A stretch of DNA of 64,000 nt from Roseiarcus sp963824475 (lineage in GTDB: Bacteria; Pseudomonadota; Alphaproteobacteria; Rhizobiales; Beijerinckiaceae), in the NCBI GenBank assembly GCA_963824475.1, contig CAWGPR010000004.1:124001-188000 (forward strand). Direction: 5' to 3'. Below, in pieces: positions 1-7,212 of the stretch. The notes under the pieces are model-generated. The model worked only from the letters and a program-made list of their open reading frames with translations. It did no database searches and was not told the DNA's origin. The translations under genes were made by a program, and so were the position numbers. The first letter of the stretch is position 1. Each line of letters opens with the position of its first letter.

Positions 1-419
1 ACTTGCGCCGCTGCGCTTGCCGGCGGAAGGAACTCGGGCCGGGCGCGGTTGCGCCATCAACGCGCCGGCCAACGCCAACCTGGATGAAGGTTCGTCATGG
101 CAGACTGATGGACGTCCTCAACGCCCGCGCCAGGGACCGCGTGATCTCGCTTGTTGGCCGGATGCGAGGCTCCCAAGGGCGGCGGCGATCAAGGCTCGAC
201 GGAGCATGCGCGCGCCCCAGATACGCGATTTGCACTTATGGGACAGGGATGTCGGGGAACGCAAGCCGACAAGCGGCCGCAGCGCAACGCGCTTTCCCCA
301 ACCGACCGTCCTGTCATTCTCGCACGGCCGCGATCCAAGGATGGCCAAAGCCTTGCCCGACGCCCGCTTTCGCGCGCATGAGAGAAAAATGCGGCGGCCG
401 ACGCCCCGGGGAAACGACC
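1..419. other. Spacer with no supportable gene
   Basis: This stretch precedes the first transporter. All six frames are partly open because the DNA is GC-rich, but none of the translations looks like a protein: they are arginine-, proline- and alanine-rich with no motif. It probably holds the promoter region of the transporter and perhaps decayed sequence. I see no repeat or RNA gene in it. Confidence 0.4.
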
Positions 420-1739
420 ATGGCAACGATAGTGGCTGGAGACGCAAACGAAGGGCGGCGCACGGGCGTCGGCAAGATCGCGCTCGCCAGCCTCGTCGGC
501 ACGACGATCGAGTTCTACGACTTCTACATCTTCGGCACCGCGGCGGCGCTGGTGTTCGGACCGATGTTCTTCCCGAAGTCCGCGCCTGAGACTCAGACCC
601 TGAATGCCTATCTGACATTCGGTCTCGCCTTCCTTGCCCGGCCCGTAGGCTCGTTCCTGTTCGGCCATTTCGGCGATCGCGTCGGACGCAAATCGACGCT
701 CGTCGCCACCATGCTGACCATGGGGCTTGCGACCACCCTGATCGGCGCGCTGCCCTCTTACGCAATCGCGGGGGTTTTCGCGCCGCTGGCGCTCGCCGCG
801 CTTCGCTTTCTGCAGGGCGTGGGGCTTGGCGGCGAATGGGGCGGGGCGGCGCTGATTGCGGTTGAAAACGCGCCGAAGGGAAAGCGCGCGTGGTATGGCA
901 TGTTCCCTCAGCTCGGCCCTCCGATCGGCTTCCTGATAGCGACCGGGCTCTTTCTTCTGTTGCTCGTTAGCTTTGGCGAGGCGGCGTTCGTCGATTGGGC
1001 GTGGCGAGTTCCCTTTCTCCTCAGCGCCGTTCTGGTGGCGATCGGACTCTATGTGCGCGTCTCTCTGGAGGAGACGCCGGCGTTCAAGGCGCTTGAGCAG
1101 GACCGCCGCGTCGCCGTGCCTCTGACGGCGATCCTTCGAGACCATCTGGCGCCGCTGATCCAAGGGTCGCTGGCGATCGTCGTCTGTTACGCGCTGTTCT
1201 ACATCTCGACCGTCTACGTGCTGGGTTACGGCGTGCGGGCGCTCGGGATCCCGCGGACAGACTTTCTCGGATTGCTGTGCGGGGCGATTGTCTTCATGGC
1301 GCTTGCGACCCCGCTCTCGGCCGCCCTCGCTGACCAACTCGGCCGGCGACCGGTGCTGCTCGTTTCCGCCGTCGTCGCGATCGCTGTTGGCCTCATGATG
1401 CCCGCTCTGCTTTCGGCCGGGACGGTCGGCGTTTTCATCTTTCTTGCACTTGCGCTCGGGGTGATGGGGCTCACCTTCGCTCCGCTCGGGGCGCTGTTGC
1501 CCGAGCTCTTCCCAGTTCCCGTGCGCTACACGGGCGCGGCCAGCGCATACAATCTCGGCGGCATCCTCGGCGCCTCGTTCGCGCCGTCCTTGGCTCAGCT
1601 TTTGGAGGCCCGCGGCGGTGTCGCCTGGGTCGGCTATTATATCGCCGTGGCGGGCGTGATCAGTTTTCTGGCGGTGTTCAGCATGAGGGAGACGTTGGAT
1701 CGACAGCCCGGAAGTCCGGGAGTAGGCTTAGCTCCATGA
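420..1739 (+). CDS. MFS transporter, metabolite:H+ symporter (MHS) type
   Basis: Inner-membrane, proton-coupled importer of a small organic acid or zwitterion. Known MHS members carry shikimate, proline/betaine, citrate or ketoglutarate; the substrate cannot be read here. The start at 420 gives 439 residues, the usual family length, and GGGGAAA lies just upstream. The frame stays open far upstream, but that extension is low-complexity and unlike any transporter N-terminus. FYDFYIFGTAAALVF in the first helix is the MHS hallmark, and GDRVGRKS in the loop after helix 2 is the MFS motif A. About twelve hydrophobic segments follow. The TGA overlaps the ATG of the next gene (ATGA), so the two are probably translationally coupled, although a DUF29 protein has no obvious transport role. 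Confidence 0.85.
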   Translation: MATIVAGDANEGRRTGVGKIALASLVGTTIEFYDFYIFGTAAALVFGPMFFPKSAPETQTLNAYLTFGLAFLARPVGSFLFGHFGDRVGRKSTLVATMLTMGLATTLIGALPSYAIAGVFAPLALAALRFLQGVGLGGEWGGAALIAVENAPKGKRAWYGMFPQLGPPIGFLIATGLFLLLLVSFGEAAFVDWAWRVPFLLSAVLVAIGLYVRVSLEETPAFKALEQDRRVAVPLTAILRDHLAPLIQGSLAIVVCYALFYISTVYVLGYGVRALGIPRTDFLGLLCGAIVFMALATPLSAALADQLGRRPVLLVSAVVAIAVGLMMPALLSAGTVGVFIFLALALGVMGLTFAPLGALLPELFPVPVRYTGAASAYNLGGILGASFAPSLAQLLEARGGVAWVGYYIAVAGVISFLAVFSMRETLDRQPGSPGVGLAP

Positions 1740-2176
1740 TGTCGCGGCGCTCTTCGCACGATAGCGATTTCTACGCATGGAGCCTCGAACAGGCCGCGCT
1801 GCTGCGCTCTGGCCGGGTCGGCGAAGCCGACCTCGAGGCCATTGCCGAGGAAATCGAGAGCATGGGCAAGACCGAGAAGCGCGAACTGGTCAGCCGCCTC
1901 ACGGTTCTCCTGCTGCATCTCCTCAAATGGAGCCATCAGCCGTCTCATCGCGGCAAGTCGTGGCGCCTGTCGATCGCCAATGCTCGCAACGAGATCATCG
2001 ATCATCTCGAGGACAATCCCAGTCTTAAGGCCATACTCGATAGTGTGATGGAGCAGGCTTACCGATCGGCGCGTCTGAAGGCCGCGATTGAGACGGAGTT
2101 TGACGAGGACGACTTCCCGGCGCGCTGCCCGTGGAGTTTTGCCGAGGCGATGGATGAGGGATTCTGGCCGGAGTAG
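1736..2176 (+). CDS. DUF29 family protein
   Basis: A 146-residue protein of the DUF29 family, common in cyanobacteria and alphaproteobacteria; its molecular function is not known. Family landmarks are all present in order: the N-terminal FYAWSLEQAALLRSGR segment, the central EEIESMGKTEKREL helix, LLLHLLKW, and the C-terminal CPWSFAEAM...FWPE. The start overlaps the stop of the transporter by four bases. The stop is three bases from the end of a convergent DUF29 pseudogene, and the two coding ends together form a perfect hairpin. Length is normal, so this copy looks intact. Confidence 0.85.
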   Translation: MMSRRSSHDSDFYAWSLEQAALLRSGRVGEADLEAIAEEIESMGKTEKRELVSRLTVLLLHLLKWSHQPSHRGKSWRLSIANARNEIIDHLEDNPSLKAILDSVMEQAYRSARLKAAIETEFDEDDFPARCPWSFAEAMDEGFWPE

Positions 2177-2194
2177 TTCTCACTCCGGCCAGAA
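2162..2194. terminator. Hairpin formed by two convergent DUF29 ends
   Basis: A perfect 13-base stem (2162-2174 with 2182-2194, seven-base loop) spans both stop codons. It arises because both genes end in codons for FWPE and face each other. There is no T-tract on either side, so a bidirectional terminator role is an inference. It could simply be a by-product of an inverted gene duplication. Confidence 0.4.
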
Positions 2195-2669
2195 GTCCTG
2201 ATCGGCCGCCTGCTCCATCGTCCAGGGGCACGCCTCGCGCAAGTCCTCGGCCGCAAGCCCCGTCTCCTTTCGCGCTTGGGCGCGGGCGTCGAGCCAGACG
2301 TCCTCTTGCCAATCGCGGTCGCGCATCACCGCCTTGAGGCTCGGCGTTTCCTTGATCGCGAGAGCGACTCGCCGGCGCTGATCCCTGATTGTAGAGCGCG
2401 AGCTTTTGCTCCGGTTCTCAGGTTGGCTTCGCCATTTGAGGAGGTGAGCCAGCAAGACAGCCATACGGCTTGCCAGTTCGCGCTTTTCGCTTTTGCCCAC
2501 GTCTTCGATCTCGTCGGCCAGAGATCGGCGAACCGCCCGGGGCGCGCAAGAACCGCGCCTGCTCATGAGACCACAGGATCACGTCCTTGTCGTAGGATAT
2601 CGCGACGGATCGCGCGCCAGCCGTCTTCGGTCGCCGACCGGACGCTGCGCCTGCTTTGCTGTCGCTCAT
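2180..2669 (-). pseudogene. DUF29 family protein, frameshifted
   Basis: A second DUF29 copy, facing the intact one. The N-terminal part starts at ATG 2669 (MSDSKAG...) and reads through YDKDVILWSHEQARFLRA. The conserved middle and end (ADEIEDVGKSEKREL, LLAHLLKW, CPWTMEQAADQDFWPE) continue in another frame. Between LLRA-type and ADEIED-type motifs the family normally has about a dozen residues; only about seven codons' worth of DNA remain. The break is therefore best explained by a short deletion that also shifted the frame, rather than a single-base error. The gene is probably dead. Confidence 0.7.
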
Positions 2670-2745
2670 CGTTTGTCCTCGTGCATCGCCATATATCGCG
2701 CACTTGCCCCCGGCCCGCAAACCTGCTATGCGCCGCGCCTTCCTG

Positions 2746-2800
2746 AAACCCGTGGGAGAACGCCCGGCCGCCAGCCGGGGCTAACGTTCGCACCACGAAC
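2746..2800 (+). promoter_or_regulatory. Structured leader upstream of rplK
   Basis: CGTGG (2751-2755) can pair with CCACG (2793-2797), enclosing an inner hairpin CCCGGC/GCCGGG (2763-2768 with 2774-2779). This two-tier fold lies about 65 bases before the rplK start. L11 operons are known to be autoregulated by ribosomal protein L1 binding a leader that mimics its 23S rRNA site, so this is a natural candidate. That assignment is inference from position and structure only. Confidence 0.4.
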
Positions 2801-2863
2801 TGCAACCTGGCGTAAGCCTTGAGGGCGATCCCTGAGGCCTGCGCCCCTGCATGGAGCAGCCTC

Positions 2864-3313
2864 ATGGCGAAGAAAATTACCGGCTACATCAAACTGCAAG
2901 TCCCGGCAGGAGCGGCCAATCCGTCGCCGCCGATCGGCCCCGCGCTCGGCCAGCGCGGCCTCAACATCATGGAATTCTGCAAGGCCTTCAATGCGCGCAC
3001 CGCGCAAATGGAGAAGGGCGCGCCGATCCCGGTCGTCATCACCGCCTACCAGGACCGCTCGTTCACCTTCGAGATGCGCCAGCCGCCGGTGACCTTCTTC
3101 TTGAAGAAGGCGGCGAATCTCAAGCTCGGCAAGAAGCCCGCCTCCGGCGCCAAGACGCCCGGCCGCGGCTTCGTCGGCAAGGTGACGAAGGAGCAGGTGC
3201 GCGAGATCGCCGAGAAGAAGATCGCGGATCTCAACTGCGACACGATCGAAGCGGCGATGAAGATGATCGAAGGCTCGGCCCGCTCGATGGGCCTTCAGGT
3301 GGTGGAGGGCTGA
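2864..3313 (+). CDS. rplK: 50S ribosomal protein L11
   Basis: L11 forms the base of the ribosomal stalk together with 23S rRNA at the GTPase-associated centre. The 149-residue product matches the family length and starts MAKKITGYIKLQVPAG. It contains the conserved proline-rich NPSPPIGPALGQRG and the NIMEFCKAFN segment of the N-terminal domain, then the C-terminal RNA-binding domain up to MGLQVVEG. The ATG at 2864 is chosen over an upstream in-frame start because L11 begins at MAKK and GGAG sits at a suitable distance. rplA follows three bases later. The normal upstream partner nusG is absent. Confidence 0.98.
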   Translation: MAKKITGYIKLQVPAGAANPSPPIGPALGQRGLNIMEFCKAFNARTAQMEKGAPIPVVITAYQDRSFTFEMRQPPVTFFLKKAANLKLGKKPASGAKTPGRGFVGKVTKEQVREIAEKKIADLNCDTIEAAMKMIEGSARSMGLQVVEG

Positions 3314-3316
3314 CCG

Positions 3317-4030
3317 ATGGCGCATCACGGCAAGAGAGTTCTGAAGGCGCGTGAGTCGGTCGAGCGGACCAAGCTTTACAAGCTCGAGGACGCCGTCAAG
3401 CTGGTCAAGACCAACGCCACCGCCAAGTTCGACGAGACGGTGGAGCTTTCGATCAATCTCGGCGTCGATCCCAAGCACGCCGACCAGATGGTCCGCGGCG
3501 TCGTCAACCTGCCGAACGGCACCGGGCGCACGCTGCGCGTCGCGGTGTTCGCGCGCGGGGCCAAGGCGGACGAAGCGCGCGAGGCGGGCGCCGACGTTGT
3601 CGGGGCCGAGGACCTTGTCGCCCAAGTGCAGGGCGGCGAAATCAACTTCGATCGCTGCATCGCCACGCCCGACATGATGCCGCTGGTCGGGCGCCTCGGC
3701 AAGGTGCTGGGCCCGCGCGGGCTGATGCCGAACCCGAAGGTCGGCACCGTGACGATGGACGTGAAGGCGGCGGTCGCGGCGTCGAAGGGCGGTGCAGTCG
3801 AGTTCCGGGCTGAGAAGGCTGGCATCGTGCAAGGCTCGGTCGGCAAGGCTTCGTTCGGCGACGACAAGCTGGCCGAGAACGTCCGCGCCTTTGTCGATGC
3901 GGTGAACCGAGCGAAGCCTGCTGGGGCTAAGGGCCACTACCTTCTGCGCGCCGCCGTGTCTTCGACGATGGGGCCCGCCGTGCGGCTCGACCTCGCGACA
4001 GTGCAGACCACGGGCGCTGTCGGGGCTTAA
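3317..4030 (+). CDS. rplA: 50S ribosomal protein L1
   Basis: L1 binds 23S rRNA at the mobile stalk near the E site and, in many bacteria, represses its own operon by binding the mRNA. The product has 237 residues, as usual. Seen motifs are FDETVELSINLGVDPKHADQ, the central KVLGPRGLMPNPKVGTV signature, and a C-terminal STMGPAVRLD segment. It is cotranscribed with rplK. The usual downstream genes rplJ and rplL are missing; a palindromic repeat and then hrpB follow instead. Confidence 0.98.
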   Translation: MAHHGKRVLKARESVERTKLYKLEDAVKLVKTNATAKFDETVELSINLGVDPKHADQMVRGVVNLPNGTGRTLRVAVFARGAKADEAREAGADVVGAEDLVAQVQGGEINFDRCIATPDMMPLVGRLGKVLGPRGLMPNPKVGTVTMDVKAAVAASKGGAVEFRAEKAGIVQGSVGKASFGDDKLAENVRAFVDAVNRAKPAGAKGHYLLRAAVSSTMGPAVRLDLATVQTTGAVGA

Positions 4031-4037
4031 GCGGACG

Positions 4038-4142
4038 CGAAACTCGCCCTCACCCCCAACCCCTCTCCCAGAGGGAGAGGGGAGCGCCCTTCTCCCTTTG
4101 GGAGAAGGTGGTCGGCGCAGCCGACCGGATGAGGGCGAGCCG
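4038..4142. repeat. Multi-hairpin palindromic repeat, copy 1 (intergenic)
   Basis: Outer arms (CGCCCTCAC near 4042 and GGATGAGGGCG near 4127) enclose three hairpins: CCCCTCTCCC/GGGAGAGGGG, CCTTCTCCC/GGGAGAAGG and GTCGGC/GCCGAC. The element fills the rplA-hrpB gap almost completely, and its right end supplies the bases just before the hrpB start. A related copy in opposite orientation lies inside hrpB at 5634-5720. Confidence 0.85.
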
Positions 4143-4145
4143 CAA

Positions 4146-6710
4146 ATGAGCAGTTCGACGCCTCTGCCGATTGACGACGCGCTGCCGGCCCTGCGTTCGG
4201 CGCTCGCGGCGCATTCAAACGCCGTGCTGGTCGCGCCGCCCGGCGCCGGCAAGACGACCCGCGCGCCGCTCGCGCTTCTCGACGAGCCGTGGGCGAAGGG
4301 TAGGCGCCTCATCCTGCTCGAGCCGCGCCGTCTCGCCGCCCGCGCCGCCGCCGCCCGCATGGCCGCGACCTTGGGCGAAAAGATCGGCGAGACGATCGGC
4401 CTGCGGGTGCGGCTCACGAGCCTCACATCGAAACGCACGCGGATCGAGGTCGTGACCGAGGGGGTGTTCACCCGCATGATCCTCGCCGATCCCGCGCTTG
4501 AGGGCGTGGCGGCGGTTCTGTTCGACGAGTTCCACGAGCGCTCGCTCGACGCCGACCTCGGCCTGGCGCTGGCGCTCGACGCGCAGCAGGGTCTGCGCGA
4601 GGACTTGAGACTTCTCGTCATGTCGGCGACGCTCGACGGCGCGCGGGTGCGCGCGCTTCTCGGCCGGTCCTCTCACAACCAGGCGCCGCTGATCGAAAGC
4701 AAGGGCCGCGCCTTCCCCGTTGCAACGCGATATGTCGGTCGCGACCCAACCGCGCGTATCGAAGACGACGTCGCGCGCGTCACGCTCGACGCGTTCAACC
4801 GCGAAAGCGGCTCGATCCTCGTCTTCCTGCCGGGGCAGGGCGAAATCCGCCGCGTCGCCGAGATCCTTGAGGCCCGAATCCGGTCGCCTGACGTCGATAT
4901 CGCGCCGCTCTATGGCGCGCTGGACAGCCGTGCGCAGGATCTCGCCATCGCCCCGGCGCCTGCGGGGCGGCGCAAGATCGTGCTCGCGACCTCGATCGCC
5001 GAGACGTCGCTCACGATTCAAGGCGTGCGCGTCGTCGTCGACAGCGGGCTCATGCGCGTCCCGGTCTATGAGCCCGACGTCGGCCTGACGCGCCTCGAGA
5101 CAGTCCGCGTGAGCCGAGCCAACGCCGATCAGCGGAGCGGGCGCGCGGGGCGCACAGAGCCCGGCGTCTGTTATCGTCTGTGGGAGGAGGCCGCGAACGG
5201 CGGGCTTCAGCCTTACGCCGCGCCCGAGATTCTCTCCGCCGATCTCTCGGGGCTTACGCTCGATTGCGCGCTTTGGGGCGTCGCCGATCCGGGAAAGCTC
5301 GCCTTCCTCGACCCGCCCCCGCGCGCCGCGCTGAAGGAGGCGCGGGCGCTCTTAACCGCGATCGGCGCCGTCGACGGCGATGGGCGCATCACCGAGGAGG
5401 GTCGCGCCATCGCCAGCCTCGCACTGCCGCCGCGTCTCGCGCGCATGGTGGTGGACGCCGCCCGCGAGGGCGAAGCGAAGATCGCGAGCGAAATCGCCGT
5501 CGTGCTGACCGAACGCGGACTCGGCGGCGATGGGGTCGATCTTGCCACCCGGATCGAGGCATTCCGCCGCGACCGCTCGCAACGGGCCGATGACGCCAGA
5601 CGTCTGGCGCGCGGACTGGCGGCGAGGGCGGATGCCCTCATCCGGCCTTCGGCCACCTTCTCCCAAAGGGAGAAGGGCTCGCCCCCCTCTCCCTCGGGGA
5701 GAGGGGCCGGGGGTGAGGGCGCGTTGCTCGCCTCGGCCTACCCCGATCGCATCGCTGTCGCCCATAGGGCGTCGAGAGACGCCCGTCCTTCGACGGGCTA
5801 TGGCCGGCGCGGCGAGTTCCTCATGGCCAATGGCCGGGCGGCGGCGCTGGAGGCGCATGACCCGCTGGCCGGGGAGCCATTCCTCGCCATCGGCGAAATC
5901 GCCGGCCGCGCGGCCTCGGCGCGCATCCTCATGGCCGCTGCGCTCACGCTCGACGACATCGAACGGATCGCAGGCGCTTCGATCGAAACCGCGGACGAAC
6001 TGATCTTCGACCGCGCCTCCGCCTCCTTGCGGGCGCGCCGCCGGCGGCGGCTCGGCGCACTGATCCTCGCCGAGCAGGCGCTCTCCGTTCCGCAGAACGA
6101 CGCGGCTGCGCTCGCGCTGGCGCGCGGCGTCCTTTCGCTTGGAGTCGCGCGCTTGCCGTGGACAAGAGCGCTCAGGCAGCGGCGGGATCGGGTCATGTTC
6201 TTGCGCCGCGCCGAGGGCGAAGCGTGGCCGGACCTGTCGGACGGGGCGTTGGCCGCCGACCCCAGCTGGCTCGCGCCGTTCCTCGCCGGCAAAACGAAGC
6301 GCGACGAGATCGGGGCTGACGACCTCGCCAGCGCCCTCGACGCGGCGCTGCCCTGGGGTTTGGCGCGGCGCCTCAGTGACGAGGCGCCGACCCACTTCCA
6401 GGCGCCGACCGGCACTGCGACGCCGATCGACTACGAAGCCGAAGGCGGTCCGGCAATCGCACTGCGCGTCCAGGAGCTGTTCGGGCTCAACGAGCATCCG
6501 TCGCTGGCCGGCGGACGCATTCCGCTCACCCTCCATTTGCTCTCGCCAGCCAACCGCCCGATCCAGATCACGCGCGATCTTCCCGGCTTTTGGCGCGGCT
6601 CCTGGGCCGCTGTGCGCTCCGACCTTCGCGGCCGCTACCCTCGCCATTTCTGGCCCGAGGACCCGGCTGCCGCCCAGCCGACGAGCCGAGCGAAGCCCAA
6701 GGGGACCTGA
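4146..6710 (+). CDS. hrpB: ATP-dependent helicase HrpB
   Basis: DEAH-type superfamily 2 helicase of the HrpB family, with a presumed role in RNA metabolism. The 854-residue product starts MSSSTPLPIDD. The P-loop GAGKTT is at about residues 33-38, the Walker B DEFH at 127-130, SATLDG follows, and QRSGRAGRTEPG is motif VI. The HrpB C-terminal domain runs through LMANGRAA to FWPEDPAAAQ. The start at 4146 is chosen because it begins the conserved region; an in-frame ATG at 4098 lies inside a repeat. Two palindromic repeats are read through in frame, at about residues 497-525 and 539-552. They add roughly 40 residues just around the LLASAYPDRIA motif that are not typical of the family. Both preserve the frame, so the gene is probably functional. 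Confidence 0.92.
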   Translation: MSSSTPLPIDDALPALRSALAAHSNAVLVAPPGAGKTTRAPLALLDEPWAKGRRLILLEPRRLAARAAAARMAATLGEKIGETIGLRVRLTSLTSKRTRIEVVTEGVFTRMILADPALEGVAAVLFDEFHERSLDADLGLALALDAQQGLREDLRLLVMSATLDGARVRALLGRSSHNQAPLIESKGRAFPVATRYVGRDPTARIEDDVARVTLDAFNRESGSILVFLPGQGEIRRVAEILEARIRSPDVDIAPLYGALDSRAQDLAIAPAPAGRRKIVLATSIAETSLTIQGVRVVVDSGLMRVPVYEPDVGLTRLETVRVSRANADQRSGRAGRTEPGVCYRLWEEAANGGLQPYAAPEILSADLSGLTLDCALWGVADPGKLAFLDPPPRAALKEARALLTAIGAVDGDGRITEEGRAIASLALPPRLARMVVDAAREGEAKIASEIAVVLTERGLGGDGVDLATRIEAFRRDRSQRADDARRLARGLAARADALIRPSATFSQREKGSPPSPSGRGAGGEGALLASAYPDRIAVAHRASRDARPSTGYGRRGEFLMANGRAAALEAHDPLAGEPFLAIGEIAGRAASARILMAAALTLDDIERIAGASIETADELIFDRASASLRARRRRRLGALILAEQALSVPQNDAAALALARGVLSLGVARLPWTRALRQRRDRVMFLRRAEGEAWPDLSDGALAADPSWLAPFLAGKTKRDEIGADDLASALDAALPWGLARRLSDEAPTHFQAPTGTATPIDYEAEGGPAIALRVQELFGLNEHPSLAGGRIPLTLHLLSPANRPIQITRDLPGFWRGSWAAVRSDLRGRYPRHFWPEDPAAAQPTSRAKPKGT
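5634..5720. repeat. Palindromic repeat, copy 2, in frame within hrpB
   Basis: This carries the same hairpin modules as the element at 4038-4142 but reversed: GCCCTCATCCGG arm, CCTTCTCCC/GGGAGAAGG, CCCCTCTCCC/GGGGAGAGGGG and the GTGAGGGC arm. Its 87 bases equal 29 codons with no stop, giving a serine/glycine/proline-rich insert (SQREKGSPPSPSGRG) in hrpB. Confidence 0.85.
5762..5803. repeat. Short palindromic repeat in frame within hrpB
   Basis: Outer arms CCATAG/CTATGG enclose two hairpins, GGGCGTC/GACGCCC and GCCCGTC/GACGGGC. The 42 bases equal 14 codons (ASRDARPSTGYG). A closely related element occurs between genes at 62982-63030. Confidence 0.8.
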
Positions 6711-6766
6711 TGGCGCTACGGATGTTGGCCAATCCCCGCGCGTGGCCAGGCCCGCGCGGCTTCGCC

Positions 6767-7117
6767 TCACGCCACCAGCTTGGCGAGTCGCTTTGGCGCA
6801 ACCAGCCGATAGCTGCGGCGGACGAAGGCCTCGATTTCGCGCCAGTCGGCCGCTTCGTCTAGTCCGACGCCGATCCACCCCTTGGCGCCGAAATAGGGGG
6901 GAATGAAAAAACGCGCCGGCTCAGCGTCGACTATGATGTCCCGCGAGCCAAACGGGACCTTGCACCAGAGCGCGAGCCAGTCGTTCCAGGGCCGTTCGAG
7001 AGCGAAGATCTTATCCGCGACGCGGTACGATGGCCCGCGCCGCATGACCTCCTCACTCGCTTCCGGAAGCGCGAGGCAGATTGCGCGTAAGCGCGCGCCG
7101 ATCGCGGCGAGCGACAT
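6767..7117 (-). CDS. MmcQ/YjbR family protein
   Basis: A 116-residue protein of the MmcQ/YjbR fold, a small cytoplasmic family sometimes described as DNA-binding; the physiological role is unknown. Seen features are the N-terminal LALPEASEEVMRRGPSYRVADKIFA, the central WLALWCKVPFG segment, and a C-terminal GWIGVGLDEAADWREIEAFVRRSYRL, all in the family order. The length is normal. It is transcribed against hrpB and away from the AcnX genes, so it has no evident operon partner. Confidence 0.8.
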   Translation of the reverse strand: MSLAAIGARLRAICLALPEASEEVMRRGPSYRVADKIFALERPWNDWLALWCKVPFGSRDIIVDAEPARFFIPPYFGAKGWIGVGLDEAADWREIEAFVRRSYRLVAPKRLAKLVA

Positions 7118-7212
7118 GATGCGCTCCCATCTTCCGCCGTTCCGAACCTAGCACAGGGCGGCCGGACGCGCACATTGACTGCGCCGCCGGCCCGCCGATA
7201 GCGTCGCCAACA

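Noticed and set aside
2726..4621. Long minus-strand open frame across rplK, rplA and hrpB
   Set aside because: It is antisense to unmistakable ribosomal protein genes and its translation is Arg/His/Asp-rich without motifs, typical of GC-rich shadow frames.
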